64,000 bases of DNA from Lentinus brumalis (Eukaryota; Basidiomycota; Agaricomycetes; Polyporales; Polyporaceae), in assembly GCA_001792895.1 (NCBI GenBank), contig MARA01000005.1, positions 1,116,001 through 1,180,000 of the forward strand, in the 5' to 3' direction. Below, piece after piece: positions 50,855 through 62,263 of the stretch. Position 1 is the first letter of the stretch. Each line of letters opens with the position of its first letter. The notes under the pieces were generated by a model. That model saw only the letters and a list, made by a program, of their open reading frames with translations, searched no databases and was not told the origin of the DNA. The translations under genes were made by a program, and so were the position numbers.

Positions 50855-51267
50855 GCGGGGGACGACCGTCGATATCCTGGGAAAAGGAGGTGCTATGGAC
50901 ACTCGCTATGACGGACTGCTTTGCTTTCTACATTGTCGCTCTGGGTTTGATATAGACGGGCTGCTGGCCTTGGTTAGTAAGTTATCATGTCTGGCTTTTG
51001 TGTACTACCTTCATGAAAGAACGATCCTGACTGGAACTCAGTATTAGGTGCACGATGGAATCACGCTCTATGCAACGTGACACTGGCGTGAACTTCCATC
51101 AACTCGTACAATTACAGCACACGGAAATGCAAGATCTAAGGCCCTTGGCAATTCATGGCAATCATTACAAGACACCACTGTATAACTCTGGGCTGTGGCA
51201 ACACTGGGAAACCTAACAAAGCACGATACCAAGATGACCGGCAAACAGTGGTCGTCGCTCCGAATCA
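50855..51267. other. Convergent 3' intergenic region
   Basis: 413 bp between the converging xylulokinase (+) and GNAT (-) genes; no feature seen. Confidence 0.5.
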
Positions 51268-52173
51268 TCAACACGGACGGAGCGGGACGAGGCCGAAAAA
51301 CTCATGTCCCTGGACAAGTCTGCCCAATGGCCACTCGCAGGACGACTTCGCCCTCCACTTCCCGAGCGCGGCTAGCGGTTCGGCATGGTCGACAAAGTAC
51401 TCTGTATTGGCCAAAGAGACGACTGTCGGGTCTCCACTTTCTTCGAAGAGTACACCTCGGAGGCGAGCAGTGCGAATATAGCGGACGGGGCTGGTCGCGC
51501 AGATATGCTTCGCGTGTTTCTGAATGAACGACAAGTCTAACTGCTGCATGCTCACGTCTGAAGTCGCTTCGTCAGCCTTAGCGGGCGCGGTCCATTACGC
51601 GAAGCGACGACGTACGAGCAGCTTTTGTAAGCGCTAGGCAGGCAGCCGGATGCGAGGATGCGAGACCCATTGCCGTGCAGTCCGGTCTGTAGCTGGCGAG
51701 TTGTAAGAGGAGCATGGTCGCGATGTTCCTTTGTCGGTGTTCGGACGATACAACAAGCTGCGTGACCCAGCAGACACGTCCACCTTGAATTTCATCCTGC
51801 TCAGCACAGTGGATCTCCATATGATGACTCAAGGACCGAACGTACCGTCGAATGCCCATGTGGTCGCGAACGCTTGACCCACGAGCGTATCGTTGATGTA
51901 ACACAGAGACACGCAGCTGTTCGCAGGATCTGGCAGAACCTCGGCCCTCAGCTTTCTCGCTGTCATCTTCACTCGCGAACCTGTAAGATTGTCCGTTACA
52001 CATCTCGAGCACGTCTTCAGCCGCAGGACATACCGGCAGTCAAGGGGGCGGGAGCTTCGCCGCCCCAGACGCCATAATGGGACGAGAATAGCGTCGCACA
52101 CTGCTTCATCGTCCAGTGCCGTACCCTCGAGTACGACGAGCTTGAGCCATATTCCTGTGTTTGGAGGTGACAT
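51268..52173 (-). CDS. GNAT-family N-acetyltransferase
   Basis: Model: complement(join(51268..51557,51616..51783,51846..52173)), 261 aa. The central fold is GNAT-like: CYINDTLVGQAFATTW (strand 3 region), then VCWVTQLVVSSEHRQRNIAT, where the V-x-x-x-x-R-x-x-x-I-A-T pattern is the acetyl-CoA pyrophosphate loop, then GLASSHPAACLALTKAA. The C-terminal exon (NTEYFVDHAEP, HEFFGLVPL) resembles uncharacterised mushroom acetyltransferases. Substrate unknown. In exon 1 a 53-nt segment (gtatgt..cttacag, 51983-52035 region) resembles an intron, but removing it leaves the wrong frame for the conserved strand, so it is kept. Start chosen at the ATG at 52173 in good context. Confidence 0.75.
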
Positions 52174-52433
52174 GGTGGCCAATCAAGGGATGCGTCTTCA
52201 TGTACTCGCATACTTAAGTACTCGGAATCGAACGTAGTCGGCAGTTGCCGAGCGTCTCACTCTGTTTACTTTTACTGTGCTGCGGCAACCACAACTTGGG
52301 GTGGCTCCGGATCCTTGAAGATCGTACTTCTGGACAGTACAAGAACATATACGGTAGTGTGCTTCAGTTCTGCATATCCAGATTCACACTGACCTGGACG
52401 AACCCAGCCATTTCCTACGCGTGCCAAGACGCG
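52174..52433. promoter_or_regulatory. Divergent promoter region, GNAT / BTB
   Basis: 260 bp between two divergent genes. The GNAT-proximal part is AT-richer (CATACTTAAGTACTC, a small palindrome at about 52209-52223). Confidence 0.4.
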
Positions 52434-53185
52434 ATGTCGAGTGTGGCCGTAACTTCCCCATCTGAACCTCACTCTGTTCGCAAGGCACCTCCTCCGTTCG
52501 ACAAGTCTAGTGCAGACATTGTCTACCGGAGTGCAGACCTCGTTGACTTCCTGGTCCATAGTCATATCTTGATCGTGGCGTCCTCGGTCTTCGAGGCAAT
52601 ACTCTCCCTTCCGCATGCCCACTCTCAAGACGCTCACACCGTGAACGGTCGCCCAGTCATCGACCTGACTGAGGACAGCGATACCGTTGAGACGCTCCTG
52701 CTTATGTGCTATCCAGTGGAGAAAGAGGAGGTCAGTAGAACCGTCTCAGAGATGGAGCTGTATTTGAAGGCTGCGTTGAAGTATGAGATGTCCCTTCCAG
52801 TGGCGATCCTCACAAAGGACTTGCGCGCAGCTGCAAGCGAGGTCCCACTTTCGGTCTGGGCAGCAGCCTCCCGCATAGGAGTGGAGAGTGTGGCTCGCCA
52901 TGCCGCGTCGCTTGCACTTCGCCTGAGGCTGGAGATGACTTCTCATCAAATGGACCTCCTGGAGGGTGTCAGTGCTGCAGATTACTTCCGCCTTCGCCAG
53001 TTCCATCGTTTACGAGGGAAGGTCGATGATACTTTCCGGCTCCTGGCTCCGCCTCTGGTCGACCATCCTCCACCGGAAGCTGTCCCATCCACCTTGCCTC
53101 CTCGTGAGATTCTCCCCGACATGCCGTATCCGGACCTCGGATGATGTCAACTTCGAGGTCCATCGCGCGTTCCTGTCGGTTACGT
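52434..53185 (+). pseudogene. Truncated BTB/POZ-domain gene
   Basis: The frame from ATG 52434 to the stop at 53142-53144 encodes 236 aa with one complete BTB-like unit of the type expanded in mushrooms: ADIVYRSADLVDFLVHSHIL, PVIDLTEDSDTVETLLLMCY, LKAALKYEMSLPV, and ADYFRLRQFHRL. Immediately before the stop a second unit seems to begin, but one base out of frame: RTSDDVNFEVHRAFLSVTSS (about 53124-53187). That homology then ends abruptly where adenylation-domain coding sequence starts. So the gene probably lost its 3' half and suffered a frameshift. The 236-aa product could still be expressed as a single-BTB protein. BTB domains dimerise or recruit cullin-3; function here is unknown. Confidence 0.65.
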
Positions 53186-56100
53186 CGAGCTTTTGCCGGT
53201 GCCAGATTTTGGGCAGCTGTACAACGAGAACGCGGTCCCCGCTGGTGTCAAGATCGGCACTTTGCACGGCGACAACCAAGCGCTCATCATACACTCATCG
53301 GGTACGTCGACGGTCGATTTATTCGCTGAACGGAAATTGAAGCCGATTGGATCCAGGGTCCACGTCCTTTCCAAAGCCCATCCCGATCACACATCCGAGT
53401 AACTTCGCACGTTGGGCCTTCGCTCCGTGTACGTATGCCCTTCCTTTCATTCCATCACTGGCGATATCTGACCACTCTTCGTTCCAGACTTCGGAGACAT
53501 TGATATTTGTGGCACTCATGTCTCCTTGCACGCGCTTTCTCTCTTCCGTGAGTTAACACGACAGGCATTCCTTCGATCGCTCAAACTAATCAGGCTCCCA
53601 CAGACGTCGTAGGCACCTTCGCTATCACTTGTGCCGTAGTACGTTCCTGGCTGAGTGTCCTGTGTGATCACATACTAACGTCCATAATCCCAGGTTGGAG
53701 CAGGGGTGGTCATCAACGTATTCCGGCCCTCGTCACCTCCGATCGTGTCTACTCCCGATACGCTGCTGAATGCAGCGGTCGCTTCCAAGTCCGAATTCCT
53801 CGTCTGCGTGCCTACTTTCATCGAGGTGTGGTTCTTCCTATGCTCGTGGAGTTTCTCTGATGCCCTATTGGCCAGGCATGGGCTCGCGATCCGGCGAACC
53901 TCCCAGCACTGAAGTCATTCCGCAACATCGTATGTCTGCCGGGTCGATGAATTCTAGATTTTGTAATCTGACTACAATCCCCGCGGCCAGATCTACGCAG
54001 GCGCGCCACTCAACAAGCAAGTTGGAGACCAGCTCGTCAGCGAGGGCGTGAGGATCATCACTGTATATGGCCTGTACGTACACTCCCGCCTTGACCGCCT
54101 TGAAGGTATCCCATCACTGACGACGTTCGTTCCAGGACTGAGACCGGTGCATCCACCAAGCATTTCCGCGACTTCGACAAGACGGACCCTCGTGACTGGG
54201 ACTACATCACGCTCTCACCTCATCTCGGGATCGAACGCGTCTACCAGGAGGGACAGCCGGGAGTGTTCGAGCTCGTGTTCGTGGTACGTGCAGCCGGTTT
54301 CCGGCTGGGAGGGTCTAGCTGACTGCCTGTACCACGCAATAGGAGTCTCCGTTGGCAACTCCCAATGTCTTCAACACAACCTTGAACGGGCGGCCGGCGT
54401 ATTCGACCAGCGACTTGATGGAGTAGCATCCTACGCACCCGGCTCTCTTCAGGGTCCTGGGACGGGCCGACGACCAGATCATCCTGTCTACGGGAGAGAA
54501 GGTAAGCTGTATTCGCTTCCGATAGTGATGGGTTGATGCTCAGCTTTGCACTTCCTATGTAGACGAACCCGGTTCCTTTGGGTAAGCTATGTCGTCGATA
54601 CCACGAGGCATACCCTGTCATCCTTCTGCCAGAAACCATCATAACGCAGGATCCGAACGTTCAGGCTGCGCTCATGTTCGGGCGCGGACGCTTCCAGAAC
54701 GGCATAATCGTACAGCCGAAGGAACCGTTCAACCCAGCTGACGAGGCGAAGCTGGAGGCATTCCGGAACAAGATCTGGTACGCGCTGACATTCATGTCAT
54801 ACTACCAATTCCTGATACTCATCCACTTGGCAGGCCAGCGGTAGAACGCGCGAACAAATTCGCTCCATCTCATTCGCGCATCTTCAAAGAGGTAACTACT
54901 TGCGTCAATTTCTCGCAGCCCGAAGGCTCACTGGAGCGCAGATGATCACTGTCACGAATCCGTTACATCGTTCCAGTATACTGCCAAGGGAACACCCCGT
55001 CGCCACGTCTGCGTGAAGGACTACGCAGACGAGATCGAGGAAGTGTATAGAAAGGTTGAAGAATCCTCACAGGTGAACGTTACTACTCCCGGGATCTGGA
55101 CGGACGAAACCGCTCGCCAGTACGTGCGCGAGGTCGTACGGAGTGTCTTGAAGGCGCCCCAGATCCGAGATGAGGACGACTTCTTCCAACAGGGAGGCGA
55201 CAGGTGAGCAGATCGGGCACAGCCTGGAGGGTCGGCATGGTGCTGATATATAATGTAAAGTTTGCAAGCGACTTACATCCGCAACACCATCCTCTCTGCG
55301 CTCCGGACGACCACAAAGAGTTCCGTCCACGACATCCCATCCAATTTTGTCTACACGAACCCGACGATCGCGGCTCTCGCGAACTTCCTACAGGGGATAA
55401 TCTCTGGGAAAGGCGTCGACAGGGACGCAGAACGTGCAGCTCGGATCGCACAGATGGAGAACATGCTCAACAAGTACAGCGCCGAGTTCAAGAAGCCGCA
55501 GTGGGCTTCCTCTCAGGCTGGAAGCACGCGGTCAGGGGAGCCGGTGCTGATCACGGGCACTACCGGACGCCTGGGTTCGCATCTTCTCTCACAGATGCTG
55601 CAGAATCCTGGGGTTATTCGCGTGTATGCTCTTAACCGCGGAGCTCCAGAGGATTCTGCTAAGGTGCGGGAGCGACAGGCAGAGGCGTTCAAGATGTGGG
55701 GTCTTGACGAGAGCCTGCTTGCGAGCAAGGTCTCGTTCCATACCGCAGACCTGACTGTGCCATACTTCGGCCTGGATGAGGCGACGTTTGTCGAGGTCAG
55801 CCGTTTCCCTGAATCTCTACTTTGATCCAGGGCTCATATCGTCCTGCAGATGCGTGGGTCTGTGACAGCCATTTTGCACAATGGTACGTCACACCATGGT
55901 CCCCGAGTACAGTTCTAGAACTCATCTCGATGCAGCATGGAGAGTCGACTTCAACGTATCTCTACCGTCGTTCGAACCGCTCATCGCTGGAGCACGAAAG
56001 CTGCTAGACTTCGCGCTCGAGTCCCCAGTCGCCGGAGGACCGAGGGTGCTCTTTGTCAGCTCCATCAGCGCGAAAGTTATCAGTACGTATGTGCTCTTCT

Positions 56101-56849
56101 ATCACCCCGCTCTCCGTGCTCACGATATACCACCAGACTACACGGCTGCAGGGCCTGTTCCGGAGACCCTAGACTTCGGTCCTGAGGTAGCGGTCGGTCT
56201 CGGCTACGGCGAGAGCAAGTGGGTGACTGAACAGCTCTTCGGGCCCGCGGTCAAGGCCACCGGGTTGCGTACTACAGCTGTCCGTGTCGGACAGCTCAGT
56301 GGTGACACGCGCGTAGGCGGGTGGAACGTCAAGGAGTGGGTCCCCGCTATCGTGCGAGGCAGCAAACTCCTCGGATGCGTGCCAGAGCTAGACGACGTGA
56401 GTGGTCCGTATACAAGGTCGTCCGCGTCGCTGACACATGCCTCTCCAGACTGTTTCGTGGGTATCCGTCGACATTGCGGCGTCTACCCTCTTGGAGGTGC
56501 TCCAGAGTAATGAGCGTATTGTCCACCTCACTTCCCGCGGCCGGTCACTTGGAGCGACATCTTCAAGCCGATTGCCGCCAAGCTCAACTTGCCCCTCGTC
56601 CTAGGTTCCCAGTGGCTCGAGTGCCTTCGCGCTGACGCTGCACGGTCCGAGTCGTAGCCGCGTGGGCACGAGTCTGCGCACGCACTCATCGACGTTTTTG
56701 AGGCGACGTTCTCCGAGAAGGAGGTCCTGTTCGGGACTGAGAAGGTCGTCAAAGCATCGTCGAGTCTCAGGAACATGCAGCCGCTTAGCGAAGCGGATGC
56801 GCTGAAGTGGTTGGAGTTCTGGGAGAAGCTCGGGTTCCTGCAGTTGTAG
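53186..56849 (+). pseudogene. NRPS-like adenylation-thiolation-reductase gene, 5'-truncated and broken
   Basis: Exon order can be followed over 3.6 kb: 53186..53301, 53357..53428, 53488..53547, 53604..53638, 53694..53825, 53876..53929, 53991..54073, 54136..54283, 54343..54501, 54563..54581, 54633..54777, 54834..54891, 54942..55203, 55261..55795, 55850..55883, 55936..56082, 56137..56396, 56449..56849. Domains: partial adenylation (SGSTSFPKPIPITH, VYGLTETGA, SDLME, GRADDQIILSTGEK), thiolation (DDFFQQGGDSLQA with the carrier Ser), and a reductase of thioester-reductase type (LITGTTGRLGSHLL, GYGESKWV). Such enzymes activate and reduce carboxylic acids. Lesions: the first ~150 residues of the adenylation domain are missing; TAG at 54424-54426 replaces an expected Tyr codon; frameshifts near 54968 and 56533; a second TAG at 56655-56657. 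All splice sites remain intact, so loss looks recent. Confidence 0.85.
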
Positions 56850-57174
56850 TTCGTATGTAGGTGCTGATTTCTGCGCCCCTCGAATCTATCGCTTACTACT
56901 TAACCCTGGACAGTCCATGCCATGTCATGAGTGTAGGGCCCGGCCGAGTACGAAGGACGATAGCCTGTCGACATGGTTAAAACGGATCTCAATCGGTGGG
57001 TGCCAAAGCACAAGACGCTGCTCATACGGGAGCTACAAGTACATCAACGGATCGAACGATCAAGGACATCCCGCTGCATTGGAAGCGGGAAGGGCGGGTG
57101 TATGGTGCGGCCTGCGAAATGGACAGTTAGTGAGTGAGCTCGAGTACGAGCGAACAAGCAAGCACTCACTAATG
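56850..57174. other. Intergenic region, pseudogene to aegerolysin 3' end
   Basis: 325 bp with no feature seen; probably the 3'UTRs of the converging reductase pseudogene and aegerolysin gene. Confidence 0.5.
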
Positions 57175-57688
57175 TTAGGCCTTGTTGAGGAACTCTGCAG
57201 TGATGCTGCCGAGGGCGCCATTCTCAAGGTTGGCCCCGTAGGTCTCGATCATCCAGTTCGAGTTGGAACCGCTGATGGTCCACGTGTTCGTCGACGAACC
57301 CCACGGGCAGTCCCAGTAGAAGTGACGGATCTTCTTGTCGCCAGCGGCGGTGTCGACGAGGTCGAAGTCGCCTGTCGTGCCCGACGGCGAGGTCTCGCGC
57401 CCGCAGGCATTGATCTTCAGCGATGCGCCGGGTTCGATGACGGAGTTGTTGATCGTGGACGGATCGATCTCCTTGTCCTTGTCGTCTGTGTCGGATGTGT
57501 GGTGAGTACGTCAACACTGGTACTCTGCCACGGAATGCACTAACTCTCGACATGCAGCTTGCCCCAGGAGACGTCCAGGTTCATGAGCTTGACGGGAACG
57601 CTGCCCTGGTTCTTGAGATCAATGGTCACCCACTGGGCATAAGCGGGGGCGGCATGGGCTGGACGTCCGCAGTTTTAACCTCAGACAT
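57175..57688 (-). CDS. Aegerolysin-family protein (lipid-binding component of a candidate two-part pore former)
   Basis: Model: complement(join(57175..57485,57545..57632,57680..57688)), 135 aa, the usual length of the family. Features seen: an N-terminal beta segment WVTIDLKNQGSVPVKLMN, a mid-protein NACGRETSPSGTTGDFDLVD, and the characteristic aromatic stretch HFYWDCPWGSSTNTWTISG. No signal peptide, as usual for aegerolysins, which are cytosolic yet released. Known members bind sphingolipid- or ceramide-containing membranes and recruit a MACPF partner. The reading frame has no breaks. The first coding exon is only 9 nt (57680-57688); its donor (gttaaa) is weak and this start is the least certain part. 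A MACPF gene lies divergently 2.3 kb away. Confidence 0.85.
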
Positions 57689-57767
57689 GATGTTCGTGGA
57701 CTGTGAGTGTGGTGGGGTGTGCAGGTTGCGGGGAGCGGTTTGCTGGCTGAACGTTCTGGCCAGGGGG

Positions 57768-57777
57768 GTATTTATCG
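57768..57777 (-). promoter_or_regulatory. TATA-like element of the aegerolysin gene
   Basis: The minus strand reads GATAAATACC here, about 80 bp upstream of the start codon at 57688. Confidence 0.5.
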
Positions 57778-59855
57778 ATTTCTAGATGCCCAGAATCGCT
57801 CCACGCGGCAGCTTGGCCACCTAGGCATGCGCTTCCCTGGTAGACTTGATATTTCCTTCAACTACGTGGACCATTCGCACCCTGAAACGTCACCGACTGA
57901 CTCGGTCACTTCTCGTCGCTCGCAGGAATGCGACTACTTAGGCCTAGCCATGGCTGGAATCTTCCTGAACCTCGTCGCATTGCATTGCAGCGACATGGTG
58001 CCGGGAAGCACACTGTGCCGGTGCGTACATCGGGTTATCCCTCGTCCAGCATAGGTTGCTCATTTCCTTCCACAGAACGAGTGCGCCTTCTCTCAGGAAG
58101 GACCCTGAAGCTATGTTGGCATTGTAAAACCTCCGTGCATGTCTCCTGTAACGTTTCTCGCTTCACTGTCTCTTTTCTAGCTTGGGCCAATCATCGATGT
58201 GCAACGCGGACAAGGTGCATATCCGGATGACAAGGACTACTGGAAGTGGCGGCGCGATCGCACGCGCTCCATTCTAATGCTTCAACGCCACCGCTTCAAG
58301 CACCGGATCCCCTAGGCCCATATGCGAATGCTGTCGGTTCACCTCCCGCTCCCTCAGACGTTTAAACGCGGCCTGACTGACTGAGGCGCTCTGGCACGCC
58401 CTGAGCAGTCGCTCTACCAGCTAGGGCCGAACGTTCCGATCCCCCCGCCGCAAACAAAGGTGCGATGACATGGCGCGGGGAAGTATCGGCCCCGGCCCGC
58501 CAAGTGACCCGACCGTGGCACGTAAGCTTGCAACAGTTCAGTAGCTCACCCCTCGTTCCAACAGAGTTTGCACTCACTTTGCTACCTTCTGAAGATCGAG
58601 GGCGCCTTCCCTCAAGAAGAGGTGCGCCTGGTTGCAAGGAACTCTCCTACGTTTGCTCTCGGCATGGCCTAGTATAACCTGCGCTATGTGGCTGGCGCAG
58701 ATCGTCGAAGTGAAGGCGCGTGTGTTCAAACCTTCAGACTCTTCCCGACCCGGGCCTATCCAATGTCCGTACCTCTACAGTAAGTACAGCCAGATGTGTA
58801 ACTTCTCCACCTTCAGGCAGTTCGTCAATGACTCAATGTGCAGGCAATTCACGACTCTCGAACAGCTTTATAATGCACGACTTGAGGCTGGCACGCACTG
58901 GGCAGTGTCACCGATTACTCACTCGAGACTGGTCGAGAGACTCGACCGTGCTACTGTTCGGCGCGCGTCCGACAAGTTGGCTCTGCAGCGGCACCTGACC
59001 AGGAATCCGATATTTGGCTCATTGTAGTGCAGGCATTCCCAAAGGCGGCTCCCGCAGAAGTCGCACTCCACATGGTCGCAGGGATTCCCTTGCGAACGTT
59101 GGTGCCCTATTCTGCTAGCTCGACCACGCCTCCAGAGAAGCGACGTCTGCAAGGAGTCGTGAGGTGAAGGGTCCAGAAAGATTTCTCGAAAAGACCAGAT
59201 GACGACGTCCCTGTGCAGGCGCACTTCTGTGAGTTGCGCCTCCCACGACTTCAACTTAGAAGAGCTGAACTACTCAAATCCACACATCCACTCCAATCCG
59301 CGCGCATGCCATGGGACTGCAAGCAAGGAGATATAAATGCCGAGCAACGGACAGCGAAGACGCATGGTAGCCCAAGTGCGTGCATCAATGCATCGAACAA
59401 ACCCGCGGAGTGCATGCGATGCATACTACTTACCTCAGATCTGTCGTTCTCAAACAGTCGAAATGACATGATGCAGCAACAATGCCGAATACCATCATGG
59501 GATTTTGAGGTGAATGCAAGGAGCCATGCGGAGCAGTGCGTTCGATGCGCACGAATCGCACTAGAGCTGTGGACACGGACATACTGCACCTGGCAGCTAT
59601 TGGATCCAGACACCTTCCATGTCGCACTGAAGTACTGAAGTCTGGAGCATTTACGTCTTCAAGATCGAGGCTGCGGACCGTCGGCGAGTGCCACCATTCG
59701 ACCGCGGTCAACGGAACAAGCTGTGGAACAATGATATGCACCCATACTCGGGACGTCATGGAGTAGCCCTATTTACGGCGACGTCGATCGCCATAGGCAG
59801 CGGCGGTATACGCGAAGACCGCCGACGGTCCGTTGGTTGGCGAAGGAGCAAAGGA

Positions 59856-59866
59856 TACATATATAT
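59856..59866 (+). promoter_or_regulatory. TATA-like element of the MACPF gene
   Basis: TACATATATAT lies 87-97 bp upstream of the start codon at 59953. Confidence 0.55.
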
Positions 59867-59952
59867 GTTGCCTTCCTCGCGAGGCTACAGACCATTCCTC
59901 TCGACTGCCCTGCTGCAAAGTATCATCCTCCTGCTGCACGAGGAGTCGCACC

Positions 59953-61987
59953 ATGGCCACCGCACCTGCATCAACATTCCACGACTTTCGCCACAAAGCT
60001 GTGAGCCCACACACGTCTTGCCGAAGTTCAAGTTCCACGTTGACGAGATGCCGCCACACAGCCGCGCCCACGCACTGTTGAGCCCGATAGCGAGAGCGAC
60101 ACCCTGATCGATGTCAACAACGATCCCGTCCGTCGGGCGAAGCTTGTGAGTATTCCGTGCATTCTCGCCCGCTCTTGCTGAGCTGTCTCAATCTTCGCAG
60201 ATCGAGGACAACAACCTGTTGAAGGGCGTCCGCATGACCTCCTCCGGCCCTCAGGCCAGCACGCGGGAGCTCATCGTCTGCCCTGACATGCTCAACGTCA
60301 GTGTCGACCAGAGCGCACAGATCGACACGACCACCGTGGAAGCGGAGTACACCGAGACTCTGATGGAGTCGAACTACAACTCCGTCTCCATCAAGGTCGC
60401 CGCTCCCTTGTATGTGCTTAATTTTCCCGACATGTTGTCCCCAAGGACTGACACCATCCGTCTTCAGCATGACCGCATCCGCCGATTACTCTAGAGAGAC
60501 GGGCTACAAAAACACGGAGAGCGAGAAGACGATCATGGTCTCTTCGCGCTACATGTTCCCTCAGGGAGCCGTCAACTTCTCCCCTCCGGGTTCCGGCTAC
60601 CCCGACGACGTGCAACTCGCCCCGGCGTTCACCACTGCCGTCGACAACGCTCTGGCGAAGCCGACGAAGCTCGAGCAGCGCGAGGCTCTCGACGCCGTCT
60701 TCAAGGACTTCGGTGAAGCCTTCCGAATCAAGCTCGAGATAGGTGGAACTCTGTCGGCGCACAGCATGGAGACTTTCAAGCGTTCTGTGCGCTATCTTCT
60801 TGTCAAGGCTGTATGAACATGCACTGATCGAGCTGGGATTCCGTAGGAGAACGAGACGGCCGTGAAGGAGGATGTCAAGGCGGGCCTTGAGGGGGCTGTC
60901 AGAATGTGGAGCAGCGGTGCCACCGCTGGGCACGGTAACACTGAGACGACGATCACCACCTCGTCAGGCAGGGAGCTCGCGGTCAAGTACATCGTCCAGG
61001 TAAGTATCGTGTCCTGCAAACTTGCCATTTTTCGCGATGTCTTATGCTCGACTAGGGCGGCGATTACACCAAGATTCAGGAGACAGAAGAATGGATCGCG
61101 TCCACCAACAATTCAGAGTACTGGCGCGTCATCGAAGTGGCCGACACCGTCGCCGTCGTCGACATGCTTCCCGAACCGATCAGAGGCACTGTCAAGGAAC
61201 TCATGACCCCGCTCCTCGGCCAGTGCGTATAGGTCGTATTGTTTTGCGCACTCGAAGTCCGTTGACGTCCAATGGTCAGATGGGTCAGCATCGAGCGCGT
61301 GCCGGGTACCGAGCGGTACCCCGTCAGCATCTATCACCCGACAGACGTCGTTCCCGATGACTGGTTTTGGCTCGGGCACGCTGCTGACTCCAGCCAGGCT
61401 CTCATCGTTAAGCCCACGCTGCCTCAGAAGTCGGGGCGTAACTTCGCAGTCACGGACGGCCGCTCAGGCACTGGTACGTTTCGTCCATCGCGGCTTGGTT
61501 GGCATCCGAGGTGATGTCTCTCTCTCTCTCTATGCAGGCCTCACGGACCAGCCGTTTCCAAACCAGCCCCAGTACGTGTTCTTCTCGACCTACTTCGGCG
61601 GGTTCACTCCCGGGGTTGTGCCTGGCTCCGACCTCGGTGCTTTGCGCCCTGGATTATTCCTTGAAGGCACGTGGAAGCTGGTGAGTAGGCCTTTCTCTGC
61701 GATCGCTACTGCAGTGAGATGCTAACGTGCACCGAACAACAGCATGATGGATCAACTGTCGACGATTCGGTGTACGTGACGGTCAGTCAAGTTGACATCA
61801 TCTCTCTGAGAGGACACTGTCACTGACGTCTACGTCTGTCCTGCAGCACCCGACGCCCTCCCAAGACCCAGCGGACGACTGTTTCGACTTACAGCCTGTG
61901 GTGCGGGTCAACCAGACTGGCACGGACCACCCTCCCAGGCCTCGGTGGGCATTGCGCAAGAACGTGGTCTTGTTCGATTCTGACTGA
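59953..61987 (+). CDS. MACPF/perforin-domain protein (candidate pore-forming partner of the aegerolysin)
   Basis: Model: join(59953..60000,60062..60145,60201..60409,60468..60786,60847..60999,61056..61222,61280..61473,61538..61680,61743..61781,61847..61987), 498 aa, all phases closing and no breaks. The N-terminal half holds the MACPF core: LKIEIGG-type motif read as RIKLEIGGTLSAHS, then NETAVKEDVKAGLEGAV, the membrane-helix region with Gly/Thr-rich SGATAGHGNTETTITT, and QGGDYTKIQETEEWIASTNN with the EYWRVIEV strand. The C-terminal part is a beta-rich trefoil-like region (YVFFSTYFGGFTPG, LFLEGTWKL). Known fungal MACPF proteins assemble into a ring pore on membranes after an aegerolysin binds lipid. 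The exon 2 acceptor has an alternative 18 nt downstream that keeps the frame. The neighbouring divergent aegerolysin suggests a functional pair; shared expression is inferred only. Confidence 0.85.
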
Positions 61988-62263
61988 GCTGGGGCTGGTC
62001 TTGCAGAGCGGCGGTGTTTTTGAGTACGATGTTGATGGTCACGTCCGAGTCTCCGTTGTACAATGTATTGCCGTATCGAAGATGCCTGAATGGAATCCAC
62101 ATTGCCGCCGTCCTTTCCGACTCCTTATATTTGAGTCACTGATCTTACTACGATGCACAATTATAAGTAGTGTGGAGAGCGAATGTGATCATCCTACAGA
62201 TATACAGCGTGAAGTACCGAGCTCCATCCCAGTACAGAACCGGGGTGCCGGTGTAGAGACAGG

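Larger units (their letters stand above)
57689..59952. other. Aegerolysin/MACPF divergent intergenic region with possible coding remnants
   Basis: 2.26 kb between the two start codons. It contains both promoters (TATA-like elements listed separately). On the plus strand some stretches look coding-like without forming a gene: GPIIDVQRGQGAYPDDKDYW followed by WRRDRTRSILMLQRHRFKHR (about 58180-58312), YQLGPNVPIPPPQTK (about 58417-58459), and LRYVAGADRRSEG (about 58680-58720), separated by stops and frame changes. I cannot assign them to a family; a decayed gene is the simplest reading. Confidence 0.4.

Noticed and set aside
51578..52012. Long alternative frame in the GNAT gene, joined by a neat 53-nt intron
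   Set aside because: It reads through without stops but destroys the GNAT strand CYINDTLVGQAFATTW; the other frame keeps the fold.
53124..53301. A genuine BTB-adenylation fusion protein
   Set aside because: The BTB fragment and the adenylation fragment are in different reading frames and the junction lies inside both domains, so this is a rearrangement scar, not a working fusion.
58370..58450. tRNA-like string on the minus strand with an A-box-like TAGCTGGTAGAGC
   Set aside because: No matching B box (GGTTCGANTCC type) or acceptor pairing could be found downstream.
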